Assembly: GCF_010725725.1 (NCBI RefSeq)
Contig: NZ_AP022599.1
Span: 992,001 to 1,056,000, forward strand
Source of the DNA: Mycolicibacterium pulveris
GTDB lineage: Bacteria; Actinomycetota; Actinomycetes; Mycobacteriales; Mycobacteriaceae
Direction of reading: 5' to 3'
Length of the DNA stretch: 64,000 nt
Shown here: piece after piece, positions 9,460 through 18,358 of the stretch
Numbering within the stretch: position 1 is the first letter of the stretch
How the letters are laid out: each line of letters starts with the position of its first letter
Notes under the pieces: generated by a model
The model's database searches: none
Told to the model about the DNA's origin: nothing
The model's input: only the letters and a program-made list of their open reading frames with translations
Position numbers and translations under genes: made by a program

Positions 9460-10570
9460 TGCGGACCCGTTCGCGCACCCGCCGGCCGAGCGCAACCAGC
9501 TTGGACGGCGTCGCCCGCTCGACCAACCGCACCAACGCGTCGTCGATGAGGTCGGGCCGTTCGAGCTGCACCAGATGCCCCGCGCCTGGCACGATCACCA
9601 GTTCGGATTTCTGCAGCGCGTCCGCCATGTGTTCGGAGTACTCCTTCGGGGTGAGGAGGTCTCGGTCACCGCAGGCGACCAGCGCGGGAATCTTGGCCAG
9701 CGTGGCCAGCCCCGCGGTTTCGTCGTGAACCTCGAGCGCGTGCAGGAACTCCACCACCGTCGCGATCGGCGTGCCGTGCATCATCTGCTCGGAGAACGCC
9801 ACGACGCTCGGGCTGATCGCCTCGTCACCGTAGGAACCCGCCCGCAGGATCGGCCCGACCACCGACTTGGCGAGGCCGCGGGTGCGGTGCACGGCTTCCG
9901 GCGCGTAGCGCACGGCGAAACGCACCGCCTCCAGCGCCGGGTTCTTCAGGATCTCACCGAGCGGCGAGCGCGGAACCCCTTCCGCGGCGGAGGAGATCAG
10001 CGCGACGCCCACAATGCGCGTCGGATACCGCTGCGGAAACTGGCGGGCGTGGGACAACACGGTCATCCCACCCATCGAATGACCGACCAGTACCACGGGC
10101 CCGCGCGGCGCCATCACCGCAAGGACGGCCTCCAGGTCTCTGCCCAGTTGGGTGACCGTGTAGTCCTCGGGCGAGGATTCCTCGGACCCGCCGTGGCCGC
10201 GCTGGTCGTAGAACACCATGCGCACCTGGTCGCCCCATTGCGCGGTGAGCCGGGCGCGCTGAAAGTGGAAGGCGCCCATGCGTAGACAGAAGCCGTGCGC
10301 GAAGACGACGGTCAGAAACGCATCTTTGGGTCCGACCTCGCGCACGGCCAGCGACACCCCGTCGGGTGTGGTCACCACGTAGCTGCGGTCGGCGTCGAGC
10401 AGGGTGAAGTCCTCGTACGCGTACGGATCGTCGGCGCTGAGCCGCCGGCGCAGTGAACGGGCGACCGAGAAACCGGCAGCCGTGCCCACCGCGCTCAGGC
10501 CCGCCGCACCGGCCAGCCAGCGAGCAGCCGCACCACTGTCATGCGGTGGCTCGATTTCGTTGTCCGTCAA
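9452..10570 (-). CDS. alpha/beta-fold hydrolase between alr and tsaE
   Basis: About 372 residues. An N-terminal hydrophobic stretch ([29 protein letters not shown]) could be a signal anchor and is followed by a canonical alpha/beta hydrolase. The oxyanion region is [14 protein letters not shown], the nucleophile elbow [14 protein letters not shown], the acid is in [12 protein letters not shown] and the catalytic His in [12 protein letters not shown]. The start is taken as the TTG at 10570, which overlaps the alr stop as TTGA; a later start cannot be excluded. Such a hydrolase between alr and tsaE is found in several mycobacteria, but to my knowledge not in M. tuberculosis. The substrate is probably a lipid ester or similar (inference). 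Confidence 0.85.
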   Translation of the reverse strand: MTDNEIEPPHDSGAAARWLAGAAGLSAVGTAAGFSVARSLRRRLSADDPYAYEDFTLLDADRSYVVTTPDGVSLAVREVGPKDAFLTVVFAHGFCLRMGAFHFQRARLTAQWGDQVRMVFYDQRGHGGSEESSPEDYTVTQLGRDLEAVLAVMAPRGPVVLVGHSMGGMTVLSHARQFPQRYPTRIVGVALISSAAEGVPRSPLGEILKNPALEAVRFAVRYAPEAVHRTRGLAKSVVGPILRAGSYGDEAISPSVVAFSEQMMHGTPIATVVEFLHALEVHDETAGLATLAKIPALVACGDRDLLTPKEYSEHMADALQKSELVIVPGAGHLVQLERPDLIDDALVRLVERATPSKLVALGRRVRERVRND

Positions 10571-11742
10571 CGATTCTTGCCTATCTGCCGACCACCGCGA
10601 TAGGTCCGGACCACACGCCCGCGCGGGCTGGTGACCACCTCGTAGTTGATGGTCCCCAGGAGATCGGCCCAATCCTGGGCGGTGGGTTCGCCCTGGGTGC
10701 CCGGCCCGAACAGTATCGCCTCGTCGCCTTCGGACACGTCGGCGTCGGGACCGAGGTCCACCACGAACTGGTCCATGCAGATCCGCCCGACATTGCGCCG
10801 CAACCGACCGTTGATCAGCACGTCGATCCGCCCACTCAGCACCCGGAAGACCCCGTCGGCATATCCGATCGGCAGCAGTCCCAGCGTAGTGTCGCGCTCA
10901 GCGATCCAGGTGTGACCGTAGGACACTCCGTCACCGGCCTTGATCGAACGAACCATCGCCACAGGGCATTTCAGTGTCATCGCCGGGCGCAGGCCCATGT
11001 CGCCGCGTTCGGGGATCGGGGTCTGCCCGTACACGGCGATCCCCGGGCGCACGATGTCGAAGGCCAAATCGGGGCGCGTCAGCGCGGCAGGCGAATTGCT
11101 CAGGTGGGCGATCTCGAACGGCACGCCCTGTTCCCGCGCGGAGCGCAGCATCTCGGTCAGACGCTCGCCCTGCTGGCTGTTGAGGGGATGATCCGGATCG
11201 TCGCCGTGCACCAGATGCGACATCAGGCCCCGCACCCGCACCGCGCCGTCGACCTGCGCGCGCTTCAACGCGGCAAGCAGCGCGGGATAGCCGCATGCAC
11301 TGCTGCCGTTGCGGCTCAGCCCGGTGTCGACCTTGACGGTGACAGTCGCGGTGACGCCGGTGCGTCCGACCGCGTCGAGCACCTCGTCGAGCTGGCGCAC
11401 CGATGACACCCCGATCTCGACATCGGCGCTCAGCGCAGGCGCGAAGTCGGTGCCGGGGGGATGCAGCCAGGCCAGCACGGGCGCGGTGACCCCGTCGCGC
11501 CGCAGCGCCAGCGCCTCCCCGACGGTGGCGACGCCGAGTTCGGCGGCCCCGGCGGCCAGGGCGGCCGCGGCGACCTCGGTGGCGCCATGACCGTAGCCGT
11601 CGGCCTTGACGATGGCCATCACCTGCGCGGATCCGGCACGCTCGCGCAGCAGCCGAACGTTATGGGCGATGGCGTCGAGATCCACCACCGCCTCGGCGGG
11701 CGCCACGGTGGAGGTCGTCGACTCGGTCGTGTGAATGGTCAC
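10567..11742 (-). CDS. alr: alanine racemase
   Basis: A 391-residue PLP enzyme that makes D-alanine for peptidoglycan. The PLP lysine lies in [17 protein letters not shown] (Lys46), and the second base is the Tyr in GVSYGHTW. Other family marks are [13 protein letters not shown] and [15 protein letters not shown]. The start [22 protein letters not shown] resembles mycobacterial Alr with its short N-terminal extension. The gene lies 42 bp after gadB and overlaps the downstream hydrolase, so it sits inside one long minus-strand transcription unit. Confidence 0.97.
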   Translation of the reverse strand: MTIHTTESTTSTVAPAEAVVDLDAIAHNVRLLRERAGSAQVMAIVKADGYGHGATEVAAAALAAGAAELGVATVGEALALRRDGVTAPVLAWLHPPGTDFAPALSADVEIGVSSVRQLDEVLDAVGRTGVTATVTVKVDTGLSRNGSSACGYPALLAALKRAQVDGAVRVRGLMSHLVHGDDPDHPLNSQQGERLTEMLRSAREQGVPFEIAHLSNSPAALTRPDLAFDIVRPGIAVYGQTPIPERGDMGLRPAMTLKCPVAMVRSIKAGDGVSYGHTWIAERDTTLGLLPIGYADGVFRVLSGRIDVLINGRLRRNVGRICMDQFVVDLGPDADVSEGDEAILFGPGTQGEPTAQDWADLLGTINYEVVTSPRGRVVRTYRGGRQIGKNR

Positions 11743-11784
11743 TACGGCCGATTGTCCCAGACCGGCTCGGTGGGGCGCGAAACC

Positions 11785-13167
11785 TCAGTGCGCGAAGGGC
11801 TGCATGCTGTTGAAGTGCCCGCCCGGCTTGAGCTCGTCGAGACTGCTCAAAACGGTGGTCAGATCGTCGCGCAGCGCACGGGCCAGGTCGGCGGAGAAGC
11901 CCTCCCGCACCACGATGCGCAGCACCGCGACGTCGGTCGCGTTCTCCGGCATGGTGTAGGCCGGCACCTGCCAGCCGTAGGCGCGCAGGGTGTGTGAGAC
12001 GTCGAACTCGGTGTAGCCGAAATCACCCGCCAGCTTGAAGCTGACGACCGGGATCGCCGAACCGTCGGTGATCACCTCGAAGTGCTCGCTCTCGCGAAGC
12101 TGGTCACCGAGCCAGCGCGCGGTCTGCGACAGGCTCTGCATGACCTGGCCGTATCCCGCGCGGCCGAGGCGCAGGAAGTTGTAGTACTGACCGACCACCT
12201 GGTTGCCGGGCCGGGAGAAGTTCAGCGTGAACGTCGGCATGTCGCCGCCGAGGTAGTTGACCCGGAAGACGAGATCCTCGGGCAGGTGCTCGGCGCTGCG
12301 CCACACCACAAAGCCGATGCCCGGGTACGTCAGGCCGTATTTGTGGCCGCTGACGTTGATCGACACCACCCTGGGCAGCCGGAAGTCCCACTCCAGGTCC
12401 GGATGCAAGAACGGCACCACGAAGCCGCCGCTGGCCGCGTCCACGTGCACGGGCACGTCCACTCCGCCGTCGGCGGCCAGCTTGTCCAGGGCCGCGCAGA
12501 TCTCGCCGACCGGTTCGAGTTCACCGGTGTAGGTGGTGCCCAGGATCGCGACCACACCGATGGTGTCCTCGTCGACGTTCTCGAGCACCTGCTCGGGGGT
12601 GATGACGTAGCGGCCCTTCTCCATCGGCAGATACCGCGGCTCGACGTCGAAGTAGCGGCAGAACTTCTCCCACACCACCTGCACGTTGGAACCCAGCACC
12701 AGGTTCGGGGTGCGCCCCTTCCAGTCCTTGCCGACCCGCTCCCGCCACCGCCATTTCATCGCGAGCCCGGCCAGCATGACGGCCTCGCTGGAGCCGATGG
12801 TCGACACGCCGATCGCGCTGGACGGGTCGTCATCGCGCAGGTCTTCGGCATGGAACAGGTCGGCCACCATGCACACGCAGCGCTGCTCGATCGCCGCGGT
12901 CGCCGGATACTCGTCCTTGTCGATCATGTTCTTGTCGAACGTCTCGGCCATCAGCCTCTCGGCCTGCGGATCCATCCACGTCGTGACGAACGTCGCGAGG
13001 TTCAACCGGGAGCTGCCGTCGAGCATCAGCTCGTCGTGGATGAACCGGTAGGCCGCGTCGGGGTGCATCGACTCATCGGGCATCCGCAGCGACGGAACCG
13101 GCGCCATTTCCAGCCGCCCCGTATAGGCGGGCGCGACAATCGGTGCGGAAGTGCGCTTGCGCGGCAT
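11785..13167 (-). CDS. gadB: glutamate decarboxylase
   Basis: A 460-residue group II PLP decarboxylase converting glutamate to GABA and CO2, a proton-consuming acid-resistance reaction. Visible are the N-terminal RLNLATFVTTWMDPQAERLM, the substrate-site DEYPATAAIEQRCV, the PLP-binding aspartate region VHVDAASGGFVVPFLHPDLEW and the Schiff-base lysine in NVSGHKYGLTYPGIGF. The C-terminus ends PGGHFNSMQPFAH, with a His near the end as in acid-regulated Gad enzymes. It starts 15 bp after nnr. Length and sequence match the full-length family. Confidence 0.96.
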   Translation of the reverse strand: MPRKRTSAPIVAPAYTGRLEMAPVPSLRMPDESMHPDAAYRFIHDELMLDGSSRLNLATFVTTWMDPQAERLMAETFDKNMIDKDEYPATAAIEQRCVCMVADLFHAEDLRDDDPSSAIGVSTIGSSEAVMLAGLAMKWRWRERVGKDWKGRTPNLVLGSNVQVVWEKFCRYFDVEPRYLPMEKGRYVITPEQVLENVDEDTIGVVAILGTTYTGELEPVGEICAALDKLAADGGVDVPVHVDAASGGFVVPFLHPDLEWDFRLPRVVSINVSGHKYGLTYPGIGFVVWRSAEHLPEDLVFRVNYLGGDMPTFTLNFSRPGNQVVGQYYNFLRLGRAGYGQVMQSLSQTARWLGDQLRESEHFEVITDGSAIPVVSFKLAGDFGYTEFDVSHTLRAYGWQVPAYTMPENATDVAVLRIVVREGFSADLARALRDDLTTVLSSLDELKPGGHFNSMQPFAH

Positions 13168-13182
13168 GACATACCCTTTCGT

Positions 13183-14604
13183 CTACAAACTGGCGATGGC
13201 ACTGCGGATGTGCGCGAGGATTCGCGACGCTGAGGTGGGGGCGGCCTGCGGCCCCGGGTCGAGCGCGGACAGGTTCGCCGCGCGGCTGTGGACGAACGCC
13301 GCGGCGGCGGCGGCTTCCCCGGCGGGCAGGCCCGCCGCGAGCAGGGCGCCGATCATGCCCGACAGCACGTCACCGGATCCTGCTGTGGCAGCCCATGATT
13401 GATGGGCGGGGCTGAGGCAGACCGGGCCGCCGGGTTCGACGATGACGGTGACGTGGCCCTTGAGCAGCACGGTGGCGCCGAACCGGTCGGCCAGCCTGCG
13501 GGTGGCGCCGACGCGGTCCTGGCCCGGCGGTGAACCGGCCAGCCGCGCGAATTCACCTGCGTGCGGGGTCAACACGGTGGGAGCGGCGCGGTCGGCGACG
13601 AGCTCGGGATGCGCGGCCAGGATGGTGAGCGCGTCGGCGTCGACGATCACCGGCAGGTCGGTCTGCAAGGCGAACCACACGGCGGAGGCGCCGGCGTCGT
13701 CGGTACCCAGCCCGGGGCCGACCACCCACGACTGCACTCGACCGGATGCGCCTGCGCTCGGCGCGGCGATCACTTCCGGCCAGTGCGAAAGCACCTGTTG
13801 CACAGCGCTTCCTGCATATCGCACCATGCCCGACGTGGCTGCCACCGCGGCGCCCGCGCAAAGCACCGCGGCACCGGGATACGTCGCCGACCCGGCCAGC
13901 ACACCGGTGACGCCCTGGGTGTACTTGTCGTCGGTGGGCCGGGGCACCGGCCAGCGCGCCTTGACGTCGGCTGCCTCCACCTCGAACATGTCCGAAGGCG
14001 CCAGATCCAGGCCGATGTCGACGAGCTCGACGCGGCCGCAATCGGCCAGCGCATGAACGGGTTTGAGGCCGCCGAAGGTGACGGTCAGCTTGGCGGTGAC
14101 ATGCGCACCCTCGGTGGCTCCGGTGTGGACGTCGATGCCGCTGGGGGTGTCCACGGCGACGACCGGGATGCCCGCGGCGTCGACGGCGGCGAACACCTCC
14201 GCGGCCCTGGGGCGCAACGGTCCGGACCCGGAGATGCCCACGATGCCGTCGATCACCAGATCGGTTGTCACCGGAACGCTTTGCACGATCTGCCCGCCCG
14301 CGCTGATGAACGCCGCCAGCGCCTTGGCATGGGTGCGATCGGGGTTCATCAGCACCGCGGACACGGTCGCACCGCGGCGGCGCAGGAAGGTCGCGGCCCA
14401 CAGCGCATCGCCGCCGTTGTCGCCGGAGCCGACGACCGCGCAGATGCTTCGCCCGGCAACGCCTCCGGTGAGCTGGCCGAGCTCGCGCGCGATCGCGACG
14501 GACAGGCCGTAGGCGGCGCGGCGCATCAGGGCACCGTCGGGCAGGGACGCCAATAGCGGGGCTTCGGCCGCGCGGATCACATCAGCCGAGTAGTAGTACC
14601 GCAT
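13183..14604 (-). CDS. nnr: bifunctional NAD(P)HX epimerase/dehydratase (Nnr)
   Basis: A 473-residue repair enzyme for hydrated NAD(P)H. The N-terminal YjeF_N epimerase (about 1-215) has VVGSGDNGGDALWAATFL and the FGGLKPVHAL region. The C-terminal ADP/ATP-dependent dehydratase (about 225-473) has VVGPGLGTDDAG, TPHAGEFARLAG and the catalytic TAGSGDVLSGMIGALLAAG. The ATG at 14604 (MRYYYSADVIRAAE) is chosen over the longer frame because a -10 hexamer TAGGGT sits 7 nt upstream, implying a leaderless mRNA that starts at this codon. It heads the nnr-gadB-alr-tsaEBD run. Confidence 0.95.
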   Translation of the reverse strand: MRYYYSADVIRAAEAPLLASLPDGALMRRAAYGLSVAIARELGQLTGGVAGRSICAVVGSGDNGGDALWAATFLRRRGATVSAVLMNPDRTHAKALAAFISAGGQIVQSVPVTTDLVIDGIVGISGSGPLRPRAAEVFAAVDAAGIPVVAVDTPSGIDVHTGATEGAHVTAKLTVTFGGLKPVHALADCGRVELVDIGLDLAPSDMFEVEAADVKARWPVPRPTDDKYTQGVTGVLAGSATYPGAAVLCAGAAVAATSGMVRYAGSAVQQVLSHWPEVIAAPSAGASGRVQSWVVGPGLGTDDAGASAVWFALQTDLPVIVDADALTILAAHPELVADRAAPTVLTPHAGEFARLAGSPPGQDRVGATRRLADRFGATVLLKGHVTVIVEPGGPVCLSPAHQSWAATAGSGDVLSGMIGALLAAGLPAGEAAAAAAFVHSRAANLSALDPGPQAAPTSASRILAHIRSAIASL

Positions 14605-14611
14605 CCCCGTT

Positions 14612-14617
14612 ACCCTA
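14612..14617 (-). promoter_or_regulatory. -10 element of nnr (leaderless start)
   Basis: TAGGGT on the minus strand, followed by a 7-nt spacer and then the nnr ATG. This is the usual TANNNT geometry of mycobacterial leaderless transcripts. It would drive the whole nnr-to-tsaD run. No clear -35 was seen, which is common in mycobacteria. Confidence 0.5.
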
Positions 14618-14656
14618 CGACGGTCCCGGTCACCGAGGCTGACGTTTGCTACAAGT

Positions 14657-15550
14657 TCAGTTCCTGCGGTCGATGTGAGCCCAGAACGTGCCCGCACGGT
14701 CGGCGATCTGGGCCGCGTACTCGCCGTTGATGGCGTGGGAGGCGTCGGGCCACACTTCGACCTGTCCGCGCGGCAACAGGTTTCGCGCCCGCGCCGCCGC
14801 GCGGTCGGCGTCGTGCATCACGCTGCGGCCGCCGATGAGCGTCAACACCGGGATGGTGAGCGAGCGCAACTGCTCGTCGGTGATGAGTTTGGGCATCGCC
14901 TTGCGTATCACGTAATCGGTGGAGCCGGCGGAGATCAGTGCGGCCTCCGGCAGCGAGCCGTCGACCTCGGCGCCGCCGGAGATCCAGCTGAGCACTCGCC
15001 TGCGCAGACGGTCGGGAACCCCGGGCAGGAACAGCGCGGGCGAGGCCAGCACCGCCTTGGCGGCGATCGGGGCGAACGTGAACACCGGATCGAGCACCAC
15101 CAGCGACGCGGCACGTCCTGGCCGGCGTACCGCATAGTTGACCACGGTCCAGCCGCCGATCGACACGCCCATGAGGTGCACGCGGTCCAGGTTCAGCGCA
15201 CCGAGCGCGTCGTCAAGCCACTGCGCCTCATCGTCGGGTCCGGTGATCGGCTTGCGCTGCACGGACATTCCGGCCTCGCCGAGCAAGTCGACCCCGAGCA
15301 CGGGCCGATGCGCCAGCAGCCCGGGGATGTTGGCCCGCCACATCGGCGTCGACGCGTTGCGCCCCGGCAGCACCATGACCGGCGTTCCCTCGGCCGGGCC
15401 GTCGAACCGGTAGATCCGCACGGTGCCGAATCGTGTTGGCACGTCGTGGGTTTGGCTGACCGGCGGCAAGTCGGCCATCGCCTTTCGATAAACGTCGTGG
15501 AAGTGGGCGCGGGCCCGGTCGTGCTTGAAGTCCCCGACCCGGCCCGGCAC
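14657..15550 (-). CDS. alpha/beta hydrolase coupled to glmS
   Basis: A 297-residue alpha/beta hydrolase. Core marks are VMVLPGRNASTPMW (oxyanion region), HLMGVSIGGWTVVNYA (GxSxG elbow, GVSIGG), LIGGRSVMHDADRA (acid region) and VWPDASHAINGEY (catalytic His). The GTG start at 15550 shares one base with the glmS stop (TAGTG), so translation is probably coupled to glmS. The substrate is unknown; a link to amino-sugar metabolism is suggested only by position. Its end lies 52 bp from the nnr start, on the same strand. Confidence 0.85.
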   Translation of the reverse strand: MPGRVGDFKHDRARAHFHDVYRKAMADLPPVSQTHDVPTRFGTVRIYRFDGPAEGTPVMVLPGRNASTPMWRANIPGLLAHRPVLGVDLLGEAGMSVQRKPITGPDDEAQWLDDALGALNLDRVHLMGVSIGGWTVVNYAVRRPGRAASLVVLDPVFTFAPIAAKAVLASPALFLPGVPDRLRRRVLSWISGGAEVDGSLPEAALISAGSTDYVIRKAMPKLITDEQLRSLTIPVLTLIGGRSVMHDADRAAARARNLLPRGQVEVWPDASHAINGEYAAQIADRAGTFWAHIDRRN

Positions 15551-17418
15551 TATTCGACGGTGACCGACTTGGCCAGGTTGCGGGGCTTGTCGACGTCGTA
15601 GCCGCGGGCCTGCGCGACGCCGGCGGCGAAGACCTGCAGCGGGATGGTCGACAGCAGCGGCTGATACAGCGTCGACACCGTCGGTATCTCGATCAGGTGG
15701 TCGGCGTACGGCTGGATCGTGTCGTCGCCTTCCTCGGCGATCACGATGGTGATCGCGCCGCGCGCCTGGATCTCGCGGATGTTGGACAACAGCTTGGCGT
15801 GCAGCATCGGCGCGTTCTTCGGCGACGGCATCACCACGATGACCGGTAGGTCGTCTTCGATCAGCGCGATGGGGCCGTGCTTGAGCTCGCCTGCGGCGAA
15901 GCCCTCGGCGTGCATGTACGCGAGTTCCTTGAGCTTGAGCGCACCTTCGAGGGCCACGGGATAACCGACGTGGCGGCCGAGGAACAGCACGGTGTGCGAC
16001 TGTGCGAACTTGTGCGCGAGTTCACGCACCGGCTCCATGACGTCCAGCACCCTGGCCACCAGGTCGGGCATGGCCTCCAGCTCGCGGTACTCGCGCTCCA
16101 CCTCGTCGGGATACTTGGTGCCGCGGGCCTGCGCAAGTGCCAGGCCGACAAGGTAGTTGGCGGCGATCTGCGCGAGGAACGTCTTGGTGGACGCCACCCC
16201 GATCTCCGGTCCGGCACGGGTGTAGAGCACCGCGTCGCATTCCCGGGGGATCTGGCTGCCGTTGGTGTTACAGATGGCCAGCACCTTGGCCTTCTGCTCC
16301 TTGGCATGGCGCACCGCCTCGAGCGTGTCGGCGGTCTCACCGGACTGCGAGATCGCCACGACGAGGGTGTGCCGGTCCAAAACCGGGTCGCGGTACCGGA
16401 ATTCACTGGCCAGCTCGGCCTCGACGGGCAGCCGCGTCCAATGCTCGATCGCGTACTTGGCGAGCAGCCCCGAGTGGAACGCGGTGCCGCAGGCCACCAC
16501 GAAGACCTTGTCGATCTCGCGGAGCTCCTGATCGGAGAGCCGTTGCTCGTCGAGCACGATACGGCCGTCGGCGAAATGGCCGAGCAACGTGTCGGAGACG
16601 GCGGCGGGTTGCTCGGCGATCTCCTTGAGCATGAAGTACTCGTAGCCGCCCTTTTCGGCGGCCGAGATGTCCCAATCGATATGGAAGGACCGGGCACTCG
16701 CGCCGTCGTCGGCGCCGTTGAAGTCGGTGATGCGGTATCCGTCCGCGGTGACCACCACCGCCTGGTCCTGGCCCAGCTCGACGGCATCGCGGGTGTGCTC
16801 GATGAACGCCGCCACGTCCGAGCCGACGAACATCTCACCGTCGCCAACGCCCACCACCAACGGGGTCGAGCGTCGTGCGGCCACGATCGCGCCCGGGTCG
16901 TCGGCGTTGGCGAACACCAGCGTGAAGTGGCCCTCGAGTCGGCGCAGCACCGCCAGCGCGGACGCCGGGAAGTCGCCCGCCGTGGGCCCGTGCCGGTACT
17001 GCCAGGACACTAGGTGCACCGCGACCTCGGTGTCGGTGTCGCTGGCGAACTCCACCCCGGTCTGCTCGAGCTCGGCCCGAAGTGTGGCGTAGTTCTCGAT
17101 GATGCCGTTGTGCACGACGGCGAACTTGCCGGTGCTGTCGCGGTGCGGATGGGCGTTGCGGTCGGTGGGCCGGCCATGGGTGGCCCAGCGGGTGTGGCCG
17201 AGCCCGGTGCTGCCCGCCAGGCTAGCCGCGTCGGTGGCGATGAGCTCGGCCTCCAGGTTGGCCAGCCGGCCCGCCCGCCGACGCACGGTGAGACCGCCTC
17301 GACCGTCGAGAAGAGCGACCCCCGACGAGTCGTATCCGCGATACTCCATCCGGCGGAGCGAGTCGACGACGATGTCGCAGGCAGGTCGTTGCCCCACGTA
17401 GCCGACGATTCCGCACAT
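15550..17418 (-). CDS. glmS: glutamine-fructose-6-phosphate aminotransferase (isomerising)
   Basis: A 622-residue GlmS, the first step of UDP-GlcNAc synthesis. The ATG at 17418 gives MCGIVGYVGQ, which places the catalytic Cys at the mature N-terminus; the ATG two codons earlier would not. A TACCCT -10 hexamer 8 nt upstream supports the same choice. The glutaminase half has GHTRWATHGRPTDRNAHPH and VHNGIIENY. The isomerase half has two SIS domains (VACGTAFHSGLLAKY, ISQSGETADTLEA, ASTKTFLAQ) and the invariant tail RNLAKSVTVE. No GlmS ribozyme-like leader is present. glmM, two steps later in the pathway, lies 7.5 kb away on the same strand. Confidence 0.98.
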   Translation of the reverse strand: MCGIVGYVGQRPACDIVVDSLRRMEYRGYDSSGVALLDGRGGLTVRRRAGRLANLEAELIATDAASLAGSTGLGHTRWATHGRPTDRNAHPHRDSTGKFAVVHNGIIENYATLRAELEQTGVEFASDTDTEVAVHLVSWQYRHGPTAGDFPASALAVLRRLEGHFTLVFANADDPGAIVAARRSTPLVVGVGDGEMFVGSDVAAFIEHTRDAVELGQDQAVVVTADGYRITDFNGADDGASARSFHIDWDISAAEKGGYEYFMLKEIAEQPAAVSDTLLGHFADGRIVLDEQRLSDQELREIDKVFVVACGTAFHSGLLAKYAIEHWTRLPVEAELASEFRYRDPVLDRHTLVVAISQSGETADTLEAVRHAKEQKAKVLAICNTNGSQIPRECDAVLYTRAGPEIGVASTKTFLAQIAANYLVGLALAQARGTKYPDEVEREYRELEAMPDLVARVLDVMEPVRELAHKFAQSHTVLFLGRHVGYPVALEGALKLKELAYMHAEGFAAGELKHGPIALIEDDLPVIVVMPSPKNAPMLHAKLLSNIREIQARGAITIVIAEEGDDTIQPYADHLIEIPTVSTLYQPLLSTIPLQVFAAGVAQARGYDVDKPRNLAKSVTVE

Positions 17419-17426
17419 AGCCATAA

Positions 17427-17432
17427 AGGGTA
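17427..17432 (-). promoter_or_regulatory. -10 element of glmS (leaderless start)
   Basis: TACCCT on the minus strand with 8 nt to the ATG at 17418. The spacing favours a leaderless transcript and decides between the two possible start codons. On the opposite strand, TACGGT at 17462-17467 stands 6 nt before a GTG (17474) of the divergent gene, so both genes may be leaderless and transcribed back to back. Confidence 0.45.
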
Positions 17433-17470
17433 GTGCAAGAGCTGGGTCACACCCGCTGCGCTACGGTTCG

Positions 17471-18328
17471 GTGGTGGCCAGCACGAAGAAGCTCTTCACC
17501 GCGTTGACCCGCCGCGGCCCGCACCGTGTTTTACGCGGTGACCTGGCATTTGCCGGTCTTCCCGGCGTGGTGTTCACCCCGGAGTCGGGGAAGAACCTCC
17601 CGGGGGTGGCGTTCGGTCACGATTGGGTGGCAAAAGCCGACCGCTATCACGGCACGTTGGAGCATCTGGCGTCGTGGGGCATCGTCGCGGCGGCTCCCGA
17701 CACGGAGACGGGACTGGCCCCGTCGGTCCTCAACCTGGCCTTCGACCTGGGCACCGCGCTGGACATCATCACCGGCGTACGGCTGGGGCCAGGCAAGATC
17801 AGCGTGCACCCGACCAAGCTGGGGGTCGTCGGTCACGGTTTCGGCGGGTCGGCAGCGGTGTTCACGGCGGCGGGGATGCCGGCCGGACCGAACGCCCCGA
17901 AGGCCGTCGTCGCGGCGTTTCCCAGCGTGACCAGGCCGGCGGCAGAAGAGCCCGCGGCCACATTGAAAGTGCCCGGCCTGGTGCTGACCGCCCCGGGTGA
18001 CCCGATGACCCTGCGGTCCAACGCGGTGGAACTGAGCCGGGTGTGGAAGACGGCCACGCTGCGGACGGTGAACAAGGCCAAGGCGGGCGGGCTGATCGAA
18101 GGCCGCCGACTGGCCCGTGCGGTGGGGCTGCCCGGCGCCGATCGCAGCACCCAGAAGGTGGTGCGGGCGTTGATGACGGGCTATCTGCTGCACCTACTGA
18201 CCGGCGACAAGACCTACCGCGACTTCGCCGACCCGGCAGCGGCGCTACCCAAGGCCCCGGCGGTCGACCCGTTCGCCGAGGATCCGGTGGATCTGGAGAA
18301 CAAGGTCATCGCGCTGTTGAAACCCTAG
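17471..18328 (+). CDS. dienelactone-hydrolase-like protein lacking the Ser nucleophile
   Basis: A 285-residue alpha/beta hydrolase-fold protein. The fold is recognisable: GVVFTPESGKNLPGVAFGHDW near the start, GIVAAAPDTETG, then the elbow LGVVGHGFGGSAAVFTAAG. Here the usual GxSxG reads GHGFG, so the catalytic Ser is a Gly. It may bind rather than hydrolyse, or use another residue. The GTG at 17474, one codon in, stands 6 nt after a TACGGT hexamer and may be the true leaderless start. Divergent from glmS with a 52-bp gap, and followed at 30 bp by an F420-type oxidoreductase with which it may form an operon. Confidence 0.75.
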   Translation: MVASTKKLFTALTRRGPHRVLRGDLAFAGLPGVVFTPESGKNLPGVAFGHDWVAKADRYHGTLEHLASWGIVAAAPDTETGLAPSVLNLAFDLGTALDIITGVRLGPGKISVHPTKLGVVGHGFGGSAAVFTAAGMPAGPNAPKAVVAAFPSVTRPAAEEPAATLKVPGLVLTAPGDPMTLRSNAVELSRVWKTATLRTVNKAKAGGLIEGRRLARAVGLPGADRSTQKVVRALMTGYLLHLLTGDKTYRDFADPAAALPKAPAVDPFAEDPVDLENKVIALLKP

Positions 18329-18345
18329 CCCTTCTGAAACCCTAG
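18318..18345 (+). repeat. short direct repeat at the end of the hydrolase-like gene
   Basis: TGAAACCCTAG occurs at 18318-18328, where it includes the stop codon, and again at 18335-18345. This is a 17-bp step duplication. The second copy supplies part of the AGGAG ribosome-binding site of the next gene. Confidence 0.6.
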
Positions 18346-18358
18346 GAGCCGTACCGCT

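Noticed and set aside
13183..14604. Separate epimerase and dehydratase genes in the nnr region
   Set aside because: The frame is continuous through both domains; this is the usual bifunctional fusion.
17419..17470. glmS ribozyme or other riboswitch upstream of glmS
   Set aside because: Only 52 bp separate it from the divergent gene and the -10 sits 8 nt from the start, leaving no room for a leader RNA.
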